DNA of 64,000 nt, taken from positions 370,058-434,057 of the forward strand of contig NZ_AUCZ01000003.1 of the NCBI RefSeq assembly GCF_000430025.1, read 5' to 3'. Below the pieces are notes generated by a model. The model did no database searches. It saw only the letters and a list, made by a program, of their open reading frames with translations, and had not been told where the DNA came from. Numbering within the stretch: the stretch's first letter is position 1; every line of letters starts with the position of its first letter. This DNA comes from Flavobacterium suncheonense GH29-5 = DSM 17707 (GTDB lineage: Bacteria > Bacteroidota > Bacteroidia > Flavobacteriales > Flavobacteriaceae). The position numbers were made by a program, and so were the translations under genes. Shown piece by piece: positions 17,853-24,020 of this stretch.

Positions 17853-18188
17853 ATGAAAAAGTTATTTACTATACTTCTTGTCACAGTAGCATTTTCTGTA
17901 AATGCCCAAGAAAAAAAAGAAAAACCCAAAACACAAATCGTGGAAGCTTCCTGCGGGCAGTGTCAGTTCGGGATGACCGAAAAGAAAGGCTGTGATTTAG
18001 CCGTTCGCATAAACGGAAAACCGTATTTTGTGGAAGGTACTTCTATTGACCAACACGGTGATGCCCATGCGTCCGACGGTTTCTGCAATGCCATTCGCAA
18101 AGCGGAAGTTTCCGGTGAAGTGGTCAACAATCGTTTTGTTGCGAGTTCTTTCACCTTACTTGACGAAAAGAAAGACACGAAAAAATAA
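17853..18188 (+). CDS. DUF6370 family small exported Cys-rich protein
   Basis: A 111-residue protein with a signal peptide (residues 1-19, ending FSVNAQ). The mature part has four Cys in ASCGQCQFGM, KKGCDLAV and DGFCNAIRK, plus QHGDAH with two His, a pattern that suggests metal or disulfide chemistry. It closely fits what I recall of DUF6370. It sits 3 bases after purT and 5 bases before a CDF metal transporter gene, so co-transcription with the transporter is likely. Function unknown; a metal-related periplasmic role is a guess from the context. Confidence 0.75.
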   Translation: MKKLFTILLVTVAFSVNAQEKKEKPKTQIVEASCGQCQFGMTEKKGCDLAVRINGKPYFVEGTSIDQHGDAHASDGFCNAIRKAEVSGEVVNNRFVASSFTLLDEKKDTKK

Positions 18189-18193
18189 GCCCC

Positions 18194-19063
18194 ATGACCC
18201 AAGAACGCGAAGCCATCAACGCTACATACTTCAGTATTATAGGGAATACCTGTCTGGCCATCAGCAAAGGGCTGGCTGGTTTTTTCGGGAATTCCTATGC
18301 TTTGGTTGCCGATGCGATTGAATCTACCGCTGATATTTTTGCTTCTATTCTTGTTTTATTCGGAATAAAGTACGCCAACAAACCTGCGGACGACAACCAT
18401 CCTTACGGCCACGGAAGAGCGGAACCGCTGATTACGTTTATTGTGGTGGGCTTCCTGATTACTTCGGCTACCATTATCGCCTACGAAAGCATTCAGAATA
18501 TCGGAACGCCGCACGAACTGCCCAAATCCTGGACGCTGATTGTTTTGGGCATCATCATTCTCTGGAAAGAATTTTCGTTTCAGAAAGTCATGAAAAAAGG
18601 CATTGAAACCAACAGTTCTTCCCTGAAAGCGGATGCCTGGCACCACCGAAGCGACGCGATTACTTCGGTTGCTGCTTTTATCGGGATTTCAATCGCCTTG
18701 TTTTTTGGCAAAGGCTATGAAGCCGCGGATGATTGGGCGGCCCTTCTGGCTTCGTTTTTCATTCTTTACAATTGCTATAAGATTTTCAGACCGGCACTGG
18801 GCGAAATTATGGACGAACACCGCTATGAAGATCTGGTACAGGAAATCCGGACCATTTCCTTAACCGTTGACGGTATTCTCGGCACGGAAAAATGCTTCAT
18901 CCGAAAGGCAGGAATGAAATACCACGTCGATTTGCACGCCATTGTAGATGCCAACATCACCGTTAAAGAAGGCCACGATCTGGCACACAAATTAAAAGAC
19001 ACTCTGAGAAGCCAACTGATTGAGCTTGGCCACGTTTTAATTCATATTGAACCCAACGAATAA
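18194..19063 (+). CDS. Cation diffusion facilitator (CDF) family transporter
   Basis: Inner-membrane antiporter exporting divalent metals such as Zn, Fe or Mn. The 289-residue protein has the usual six hydrophobic segments in about residues 10-200. The metal site shows DAIESTAD in TM2 and HRSDAITS in TM5, and HPYGHGRAEP lies between TM2 and TM3. The cytoplasmic C-terminal domain ends in YHVDLHAIVDANITVKEGHDL, typical of the dimerisation domain. It follows the Cys-rich DUF6370 gene by 5 bases, and a Crp/Fnr regulator gene starts 8 bases after it. The transported metal is not deducible. Confidence 0.93.
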   Translation: MTQEREAINATYFSIIGNTCLAISKGLAGFFGNSYALVADAIESTADIFASILVLFGIKYANKPADDNHPYGHGRAEPLITFIVVGFLITSATIIAYESIQNIGTPHELPKSWTLIVLGIIILWKEFSFQKVMKKGIETNSSSLKADAWHHRSDAITSVAAFIGISIALFFGKGYEAADDWAALLASFFILYNCYKIFRPALGEIMDEHRYEDLVQEIRTISLTVDGILGTEKCFIRKAGMKYHVDLHAIVDANITVKEGHDLAHKLKDTLRSQLIELGHVLIHIEPNE

Positions 19064-19071
19064 ATAATCTT

Positions 19072-19647
19072 TTGCAGCAACTTCTGGACAATATCGCCAA
19101 ACACGTATCGCTCACCCCCGTGGAACAGGAGCGCGTACTGGCTTTTACCGAAATCCAAACCTATAAACCCAAAACATTGTTGTTAAAAGAAGGAGAAGTT
19201 TGCATCAACTCCTTTTTTGTAACCAAAGGGATTTTGCGCAGCTACAACATCGATGAAAACGGCGTCGAGCACGTCGTGAGTTTTGCCTGCCCCGGCTGGT
19301 GGATTGCCGACATGTACAGCTTTTTATCACAGCGTCCCGGCCAGTTGTACATCGAAGTAAATGAAGAAGCCGAAGTAATCCTGCTTTCCAAAGAAAATCG
19401 CGACACGTTGTTTGCCGAAGTTCCGAAAATGGAACGCTTTTTCCGCATCCTGATCGAAAATTCGCTGGTAGCCAACCAACAGCGCCTGATTGACAATATG
19501 AGCTTCACCGCTGAAGCCCGTTACGACAAGTTCTCCAAAAAATATCCGGATTTAGTCCATTGCCTTCCTCAAAAACAAATCGCATCTTATATTGGTGTAA
19601 CGCCGGAGTTTTTCAGTAAGATGAAAGCGCGACTGCTTAAAAAATAG
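19072..19647 (+). CDS. Crp/Fnr family transcriptional regulator
   Basis: A 191-residue regulator: cyclic-nucleotide-binding-like beta barrel in about residues 1-115 (KTLLLKEGEVCINSFFVTKG), then a connecting helix and a short C-terminal winged helix with LPQKQIASYIGVTPEFFSKM as the recognition region. No Fnr-type Cys cluster is present, and the phosphate-binding cassette of true Crp is not obvious, so the ligand is unknown. The only reasonable start is TTG at 19072; the first in-frame ATG is about 80 residues in. It begins 8 bases after the CDF gene. The next two genes share an operator-like site that is its most likely target. Confidence 0.9.
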   Translation: MQQLLDNIAKHVSLTPVEQERVLAFTEIQTYKPKTLLLKEGEVCINSFFVTKGILRSYNIDENGVEHVVSFACPGWWIADMYSFLSQRPGQLYIEVNEEAEVILLSKENRDTLFAEVPKMERFFRILIENSLVANQQRLIDNMSFTAEARYDKFSKKYPDLVHCLPQKQIASYIGVTPEFFSKMKARLLKK

Positions 19648-19656
19648 TCCCTAAAA

Positions 19657-19712
19657 TGCTGAGGACTTAAAACCTCAGCAACTTAGCACCTTAGCACCTC
19701 AGTACCTCAAAA
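19657..19712. repeat. Octamer array (CCTYAGCA) with hairpin
   Basis: From 19673 there are five tandem eight-base units: CCTCAGCA, ACTTAGCA, CCTTAGCA, CCTCAGTA, CCTCAAAA. TGCTGAGG at 19657-19664 pairs with the first unit to give an 8-base perfect stem with an 8-base loop. It lies between the regulator stop and the operator of the pirin gene. Confidence 0.65.
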
Positions 19713-19715
19713 ATC

Positions 19716-19735
19716 ATTTCTTAATCTAGGTTAAG
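19716..19735 (+). promoter_or_regulatory. Operator-like site of the pirin gene
   Basis: The block ATTTCTTAATCTAGGTTAAG is identical, base for base, to 20652-20671 ahead of the YceI gene. Its last 16 bases form a near-palindrome (CTTAA..CTAG..TTAAG with one central mismatch pair). Its centre is about 42 bases before the predicted transcription start, the usual place for a Crp-type activator bound next to RNA polymerase. Confidence 0.7.
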
Positions 19736-19757
19736 GACTTCCACCCCAATCCCACCG

Positions 19758-19765
19758 TAACTTTG
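19758..19765 (+). promoter_or_regulatory. -7 box of the pirin gene
   Basis: TAACTTTG matches TAnnTTTG. No TTTG -33 element is seen between it and the operator, as expected for an activator-dependent promoter. Confidence 0.65.
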
Positions 19766-19784
19766 TCCTATCAAAATCAAAGTT

Positions 19785-20645
19785 ATGAACCGAAAAGATT
19801 TTATCCGAAAAACACTCTTAGGCACCGGAGCCGTCATTACGGGAAATGCACTGGCTAACAAGAGCGCTGAATCCGAGGAAAAAGCTGTCGGGTTCAATCA
19901 CATTCAAAACACAAATTCAAAGATTATGGACAATGTTATTTTACATAAAGCCGAAACGCGCGGGAATGCGAATCACGGCTGGCTGCAGAGCTATCACACC
20001 TTTAGCTTTGCGAATTATTACAACCCCGAGCGCATGAATTTCGGTGTGCTTCGCGTACTGAACGACGATACGGTGGCGGCCGGAATGGGCTTCGGCAGAC
20101 ATCCGCATCAGAATATGGAAATCATCAGTATTCCGTTGGAAGGCGATTTGGAGCATCAGGACAGCATGGGCAACAAAACTGTAATTAAAAACGGGGACAT
20201 CCAGGTGATGAGCGCCGGAACCGGAGTACAGCACAGCGAATACAATAAAAACGAAGACAAAGCTGTAAAATTCCTTCAGATTTGGGTGATCCCGAACAAA
20301 CAAAACGTGGCCCCGCGTTACGACCAGATTACGTTAAATCCGGAAGAACGTCACAACAAATTACAGCAGATTTTGTCACCTAATCCAGACGATGCCGGAG
20401 TTTGGATCCATCAGGATGCGTGGTTTCATTTGGGAAAATTCGACAAAGATTTCGCAACTGATTACACCTTTAAAAAACAAGGCAACGGCTTATATGTTTT
20501 CGTATTAAACGGTGATATTACCATAAACGGGCAAACCCTGAACCGAAGAGATGGTTTTGGCATCTGGAACACCGACAAGGTTTCGATAAAAGCCGATTCG
20601 GAAGCCGAATTGCTACTGATGGAAGTTCCGATGCAAATTCAATAA
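19785..20645 (+). CDS. Pirin family protein with Tat-like N-terminal extension
   Basis: A 286-residue bicupin of the pirin family. Metal ligands of the N-terminal cupin are visible as HPHQNMEI and GVQHSEYN; some pirins are quercetin 2,3-dioxygenases. Canonical pirins begin near the internal MDNVILHKAETRGNAN (codon 19926). Here about 47 residues precede it, starting MNRKDFIRKTLLGTGAVITG, which looks like a twin-arginine-type export signal except that it has RK in place of RR. The promoter at 19758-19765 supports the long form, so the protein may be periplasmic. It is probably controlled by the Crp/Fnr regulator just upstream. Confidence 0.88.
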   Translation: MNRKDFIRKTLLGTGAVITGNALANKSAESEEKAVGFNHIQNTNSKIMDNVILHKAETRGNANHGWLQSYHTFSFANYYNPERMNFGVLRVLNDDTVAAGMGFGRHPHQNMEIISIPLEGDLEHQDSMGNKTVIKNGDIQVMSAGTGVQHSEYNKNEDKAVKFLQIWVIPNKQNVAPRYDQITLNPEERHNKLQQILSPNPDDAGVWIHQDAWFHLGKFDKDFATDYTFKKQGNGLYVFVLNGDITINGQTLNRRDGFGIWNTDKVSIKADSEAELLLMEVPMQIQ

Positions 20646-20651
20646 CAATTT

Positions 20652-20671
20652 ATTTCTTAATCTAGGTTAAG
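20652..20671 (+). promoter_or_regulatory. Operator-like site of the YceI gene
   Basis: Identical 20-base block to 19716-19735, including the CTTAATCTAGGTTAAG near-palindrome. The palindrome starts 38 bases before the -7 box in both promoters. Confidence 0.7.
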
Positions 20672-20693
20672 TACCTGAACTACAAACCCAACG

Positions 20694-20701
20694 TAACTTT
20701 G
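20694..20701 (+). promoter_or_regulatory. -7 box of the YceI gene
   Basis: TAACTTTG, within an 11-base stretch CGTAACTTTGT shared with the pirin promoter. No -33 element is seen. Confidence 0.65.
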
Positions 20702-20743
20702 TTTCATCAAATTACAACACTTAAAATTTAAAAAAATACAATT

Positions 20744-21274
20744 ATGGCAACAACAAAATGGGCAATTGACCCGACACACTCCACCGTAGGCTTTAAAGTA
20801 AAACACATGATGTTTACCAACGTAGCCGGAAAATTCAACAACTACGATGCCAATATCGTAACCGATGGCGATGATTTCACCAAAGCGAACATCGAATTCA
20901 CGGCCGACATCAACTCGATTGACACCAATAATGCGGACCGCGACAACCACTTAAAAAGCGCTGATTTCTTTGATGCGGAAAACCATCCGAAAATGACGTT
21001 CAAAGCTTCTTCGTTTACCAAAGTGGACGACGAAAACTACGAAATAGCAGGAGATTTGTCAATAAAAGGCGTAACCAAGTTCGTAAAACTTCCGGCTGAA
21101 TTCAGCGGACTGATGACCGATCCTTGGGGAAACACCAAAGCAGGAATCAACATTTCCGGAAAAGTAAACCGCAAAGACTGGGGCTTAAACTGGAACTCGG
21201 CCTTGGAAACCGGAGGCGTTTTGGTGGGTGAAGACGTAAAACTGGATATTGAATTACAGTTGGTTAAACAATAA
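20744..21274 (+). CDS. YceI family protein
   Basis: A 176-residue lipocalin-like beta-barrel protein of the YceI family, whose members bind polyprenoid or amide ligands. The family pattern is clear: WAIDPTHSTVGFKVKHMM at the start, then DRDNHLKSADFFDAENHPKM, LSIKGVTKFVKL and KVNRKDWGLNWN. There is no signal peptide, so this copy appears cytoplasmic. It has its own promoter with an operator identical to that of the pirin gene, and ends in a strong hairpin. Shared control suggests a joint stress or quinone-related response, but this is inference. Confidence 0.93.
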   Translation: MATTKWAIDPTHSTVGFKVKHMMFTNVAGKFNNYDANIVTDGDDFTKANIEFTADINSIDTNNADRDNHLKSADFFDAENHPKMTFKASSFTKVDDENYEIAGDLSIKGVTKFVKLPAEFSGLMTDPWGNTKAGINISGKVNRKDWGLNWNSALETGGVLVGEDVKLDIELQLVKQ

Positions 21275-21311
21275 ATACCTTTTCATAATAAATAAGTTTT
21301 TGGTTGATTTC

Positions 21312-21352
21312 GAAACCCGTTGCTTTGTACTAAAGCAGCGGGTTTCTCTTTT
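21312..21352 (+). terminator. Terminator after the YceI gene
   Basis: GAAACCCGTTGCTTT (21312-21326) pairs with AAAGCAGCGGGTTTC (21332-21346), 15 bases with one G-U, then TCTTTT. Confidence 0.75.
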
Positions 21353-21373
21353 CCGGCACAAAAGACGATAACT

Positions 21374-21432
21374 TTCCAGCCCCGATGGAAGCGGCACCTT
21401 GTAGAGCGGACAGCGGGAATGACGCCTCCAAA
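21374..21432. ncRNA. Candidate structured intergenic RNA resembling the Flavo-1 class
   Basis: The stretch has the order GCCCCGATGGAAGCGGCA, a short variable middle, then AGCGGACAGCGGGA and a CGCCTCC tail. From memory this order recurs in flavobacterial intergenic regions, and I associate it with the Rfam class Flavo-1. CCCG and CGGG could form the closing stem. Here the central variable hairpin is very short. It lies 34 bases upstream of the fabD -7 box. The transcribed strand and the class name were not checked. Confidence 0.45.
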
Positions 21433-21444
21433 AAAGCCCGGATG

Positions 21445-21473
21445 TTGGCGCTCCAAAAAAATCACTATTTTTG
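21445..21473 (+). promoter_or_regulatory. Promoter of fabD
   Basis: TTGG at 21445-21448 and TATTTTTG at 21466-21473 are separated by 17 bases, a good -33/-7 pair. It lies after the in-frame ATG at 21385, fixing the start at 21499. Confidence 0.65.
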
Positions 21474-21498
21474 TTTTTCCAAACTAAACCAAATAAAA

Positions 21499-22368
21499 AT
21501 GAAAGCATACGTTTTCCCGGGTCAGGGAGCTCAATTTACCGGAATGGGTAAAGATTTATACGAAAACTCTCCGTTAGCAAAAGAAATGTTTGAAAAAGCC
21601 AACGAAATTTTAGGTTTCCGCATTACCGACATCATGTTTGAAGGAACGGCAGAACAATTAAAAGAGACCAAAGTAACACAACCGGCCGTTTTTTTACATT
21701 CGGTTATTTTAGCGAAAACACTGGACATTAAACCGGATATGGTCGCGGGTCACTCGTTAGGAGAATTCTCTGCCTTAGTGGCTAATGGAACCTTGTCGTT
21801 TGAAGACGGCTTAAAATTAGTGTCCCAACGCGCCATGGCGATGCAAAAAGCCTGCGAAATCACACCTTCTACGATGGCAGCCGTTTTAAATTTAGACGAT
21901 AAAATCGTGGAAGACATCTGCGCTTCGATTGACGGTGTGGTGGTGGCCGCAAACTACAACTGCCCGGGACAATTGGTAATTTCCGGTGAACTGAAAGCCG
22001 TGGAAGAAGCCTGTGAAAAAATGAAAGAAGCCGGAGCAAAACGCGCTTTGATTTTACCCGTGGGCGGTGCATTCCACTCTCCGATGATGGAACCTGCAAG
22101 GGAAGAATTAGCGGCTGCGATTGAAGCAACAACCTTCCACACGCCAAGCTGTCCGGTGTATCAGAACGTTACGGCCAGCGCGGTTTCGGATCCTGCGGAA
22201 ATCAAGAAAAACCTAATTATCCAATTGACCGCTCCGGTAAAATGGACGCAATCCATACAACAAATGATTGCTGACGGTGCGACCAGTTTTACGGAAGTCG
22301 GCCCCGGAAAAGTTCTTGTTGGTCTGGTAAACAAAATCAACAAAGACGTGGAAACGATTTCGGCTTAA
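21499..22368 (+). CDS. fabD: Malonyl-CoA:ACP transacylase
   Basis: Loads malonyl groups onto acyl carrier protein for fatty acid synthesis, cytoplasmic. From 21499 the protein is 289 residues and starts MKAYVFPGQGAQFTGMGKDL, the standard beginning. The nucleophile Ser lies in AGHSLGEFSALV and the partner His in the GAFHSPMM segment. An ATG at 21385 in the same frame is rejected because it lies before the promoter and runs through the structured RNA candidate. No other fab genes are next to it. Confidence 0.96.
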   Translation: MKAYVFPGQGAQFTGMGKDLYENSPLAKEMFEKANEILGFRITDIMFEGTAEQLKETKVTQPAVFLHSVILAKTLDIKPDMVAGHSLGEFSALVANGTLSFEDGLKLVSQRAMAMQKACEITPSTMAAVLNLDDKIVEDICASIDGVVVAANYNCPGQLVISGELKAVEEACEKMKEAGAKRALILPVGGAFHSPMMEPAREELAAAIEATTFHTPSCPVYQNVTASAVSDPAEIKKNLIIQLTAPVKWTQSIQQMIADGATSFTEVGPGKVLVGLVNKINKDVETISA

Positions 22369-22388
22369 TTTACGACTGATACTTACAG

Positions 22389-22420
22389 AAACTCCGATGC
22401 AAAACGTCGGAGTTTTTTAT
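22389..22420 (+). terminator. Terminator after fabD
   Basis: AAACTCCGA (22389-22397) and TCGGAGTTT (22407-22415) pair around a short loop, followed by TTTAT. Confidence 0.75.
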
Positions 22421-22429
22421 TTTTAGTAA

Positions 22430-22437
22430 TATCTTTG
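22430..22437 (+). promoter_or_regulatory. Promoter of the HipA-kinase/DUF3037 pair
   Basis: TATCTTTG, a full match to TAnnTTTG, 17 bases before the ATG at 22455. Confidence 0.6.
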
Positions 22438-22454
22438 TTTTAGAAGACTTCACT

Positions 22455-23246
22455 ATGGTTCAAACTACTTTACGGACGGTTAACGTCATGCGTTACATTA
22501 CCCCTTTACGGGAAGGCGGTTCGTTACCGGCTTTGGCGGAGGCGGATGACGATTTCAAATACGTCTTAAAATTTCGCGGAGCAGGACACGGTGTAAAAGC
22601 GTTAATTGCGGAGTTGCTTGGTGGAGAAATTGCCCGTTATTTGGGTTTATCGGTTCCGGAACTAGTTTTTGCCACTTTGGACGAAGCCTTCGGACGTACA
22701 GAAGCCGACGAGGAAATTCAGGATTTGCTGAAATTCAGCCAAGGACTGAATTTAGGGCTACATTATTTATCCGGAGCTATCACGTATGATGCCGCCGTGA
22801 ACGACTGCGAAGCACTGCTCGCTTCCAAAATCGTCTGGCTCGATGCGTTTATCACCAATGTTGACCGTACGTTTCGCAACACCAACCTACTGATCTGGCA
22901 TAAGGAATTGTGGCTGATTGACCACGGCGCCTCGTTTTATTTTCACCACGCGTGGAACAACTGGGAAGCCAGTGCCGTTACGTCTTTTGCACTGATTAAA
23001 GACCATGTTTTACTGCCGAAAGCAACAAAATTAGAGGAAGTGCATCAGGAATTTACCTCCCGACTGAACGAAAAAGTATTGCGGGAAATTGTTGCCCTGA
23101 TTCCGGAAGACTGGTTGCTTTGGGATGATCACACCCTATCTCCTGAAGCCATCCGAAACGTCTATTTTCAGTTTTTGACGACCCGTTTACAACATGCCGA
23201 TTTATTCTTAAAACAAGCCCAAGATGCACGAAAGATACTTATATGA
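22455..23246 (+). CDS. HipA family kinase (HipA_2-like)
   Basis: A 263-residue protein related to the kinase half of HipA. The catalytic region NVDRTFRNTNLLIWHKELWL has the Asp and Asn of the kinase loop, followed by LIDHGASFYF, where DHG takes the role of the metal-binding Asp. VLKFRGAGHGVKALIAE near residues 37-55 would be the nucleotide-contact Lys region. It lacks the N-terminal domain of true HipA and has no HipB-like neighbour. Its last 23 bases overlap the DUF3037 gene in another frame, so the two are coupled. Substrate unknown; a toxin role should not be assumed. Confidence 0.82.
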   Translation: MVQTTLRTVNVMRYITPLREGGSLPALAEADDDFKYVLKFRGAGHGVKALIAELLGGEIARYLGLSVPELVFATLDEAFGRTEADEEIQDLLKFSQGLNLGLHYLSGAITYDAAVNDCEALLASKIVWLDAFITNVDRTFRNTNLLIWHKELWLIDHGASFYFHHAWNNWEASAVTSFALIKDHVLLPKATKLEEVHQEFTSRLNEKVLREIVALIPEDWLLWDDHTLSPEAIRNVYFQFLTTRLQHADLFLKQAQDARKILI

Positions 23247-23607
23247 ATACGCCGTAATCCGGGTGGTCCCGAGAGTGGAGCGCGAAGAATTCCTGAACAT
23301 CGGGCTGATTCTTTTCTGCAAGCAAAAGAAATACCTTCGCATGAGTTACTCGGTTCCTTCCGGAAAAATCAGAATGCTGTGTCCTGAATTTGATTTGGAG
23401 CAGTTAGAGGAAAACATCCGCTCGTTTGACAAAATCTGCTCAGGCAGTAAAGACGGAGGACCGATAGCCGGTTTTGATGTGGCGGAAAGGTTCCGTTGGC
23501 TGACGGCGGTGCGCAGTTCCAGCATCCAGATTTCCAGACCGCATCCGGGCTTTAGCACAAATCTCGACCTGACATTCGATAAACTTTACAGCGAGCTGGT
23601 TTTGTAA
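23224..23607 (+). CDS. DUF3037 domain protein
   Basis: A 127-residue cytoplasmic protein. YEYAVIRVVPRVEREEFLNIG near the N-terminus is the mark of DUF3037, followed by ILFCKQKKYL; the C-terminal part contains FRWLTAVRSSSIQ. It overlaps the HipA-family kinase gene by 23 bases, and this pairing is one I recall as recurrent across bacteria. No catalytic motif is obvious. It may be the partner or substrate of the kinase, which is inference from the coupling alone. Confidence 0.82.
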   Translation: MHERYLYEYAVIRVVPRVEREEFLNIGLILFCKQKKYLRMSYSVPSGKIRMLCPEFDLEQLEENIRSFDKICSGSKDGGPIAGFDVAERFRWLTAVRSSSIQISRPHPGFSTNLDLTFDKLYSELVL

Positions 23608-23662
23608 AGTCATCTTCTGGATTTTTTTTCATATTGCCTTGTTTTTTATTAAAAAAATAGTT

Positions 23663-23670
23663 TAACTTTA
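23663..23670 (+). promoter_or_regulatory. Probable promoter of the first Ala-rich lipoprotein gene
   Basis: TAACTTTA, one base off TAnnTTTG, with TTG at 23638-23640, 22 bases upstream. Confidence 0.45.
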
Positions 23671-23711
23671 GCATTACCTATAAATAATTATTAATTCTTA
23701 AAATTTAGAAA

Positions 23712-23963
23712 ATGAAAAAAACACTTTTAGCGTTAGCTTTCGTAGGAGCATTAATGGTTTCTTGCAAAGAAAAAACAGAAGATAAAGTAGACGAAGCTGT
23801 AGAAGCTGTAGGCACTGAAATGACTGAAACAGTTGATTCAACTGCTGCTGCTGCCGGTGAAGCTATGGATTCTGCTGCTGCTAAAGTAGAAGATGCTGCT
23901 GCTGCAGGTGCTGCTAAAGTAGAAGCTGCTGCTAAAGAAGTAAAAGAAGAGGTTAAAAAATAA
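23712..23963 (+). CDS. Small Ala/Glu/Lys-rich lipoprotein (copy 1)
   Basis: An 83-residue protein with a lipoprotein signal: MKKTLLALAFVGALMVSC, Cys 18. The mature part is almost entirely Ala, Glu, Lys, Asp, Thr and Val, probably a long amphipathic helix. Codon use is extreme: 17 of 19 mature Ala codons are GCT, unlike flanking genes that mix GCC, GCG and GCA, which suggests very high expression. It has its own promoter and terminator. A second gene of the same kind is at 29965. Function unknown; an abundant envelope lipoprotein is the natural guess. Confidence 0.85.
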   Translation: MKKTLLALAFVGALMVSCKEKTEDKVDEAVEAVGTEMTETVDSTAAAAGEAMDSAAAKVEDAAAAGAAKVEAAAKEVKEEVKK

Positions 23964-23982
23964 TCCCGTCTTTTTACAAAAC

Positions 23983-24012
23983 AAAAAGTCCTTACGGTGT
24001 AAGGACTTTTTT
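23983..24012 (+). terminator. Terminator between the lipoprotein gene and galE
   Basis: AAAAAGTCCTTAC (23983-23995) pairs with GTAAGGACTTTTT (23999-24011) around GGT; it works in both directions. Confidence 0.8.
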
Positions 24013-24020
24013 ATTTTACA

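Noticed and set aside
21254..21508. 84-residue minus-strand frame between the YceI gene and fabD
   Set aside because: Crosses a terminator hairpin, the structured RNA candidate and the fabD promoter, with no protein signature.
22455..23246. Calling the HipA-family gene a classical HipBA toxin
   Set aside because: It lacks the HipA N-terminal domain and there is no HipB-like helix-turn-helix gene; the partner is DUF3037.
23821..23943. GCT-rich stretch as a microsatellite or CRISPR-like repeat
   Set aside because: The triplets are in frame Ala codons of a small lipoprotein; spacing is irregular and there are no spacers. No CRISPR array was seen anywhere in the window.
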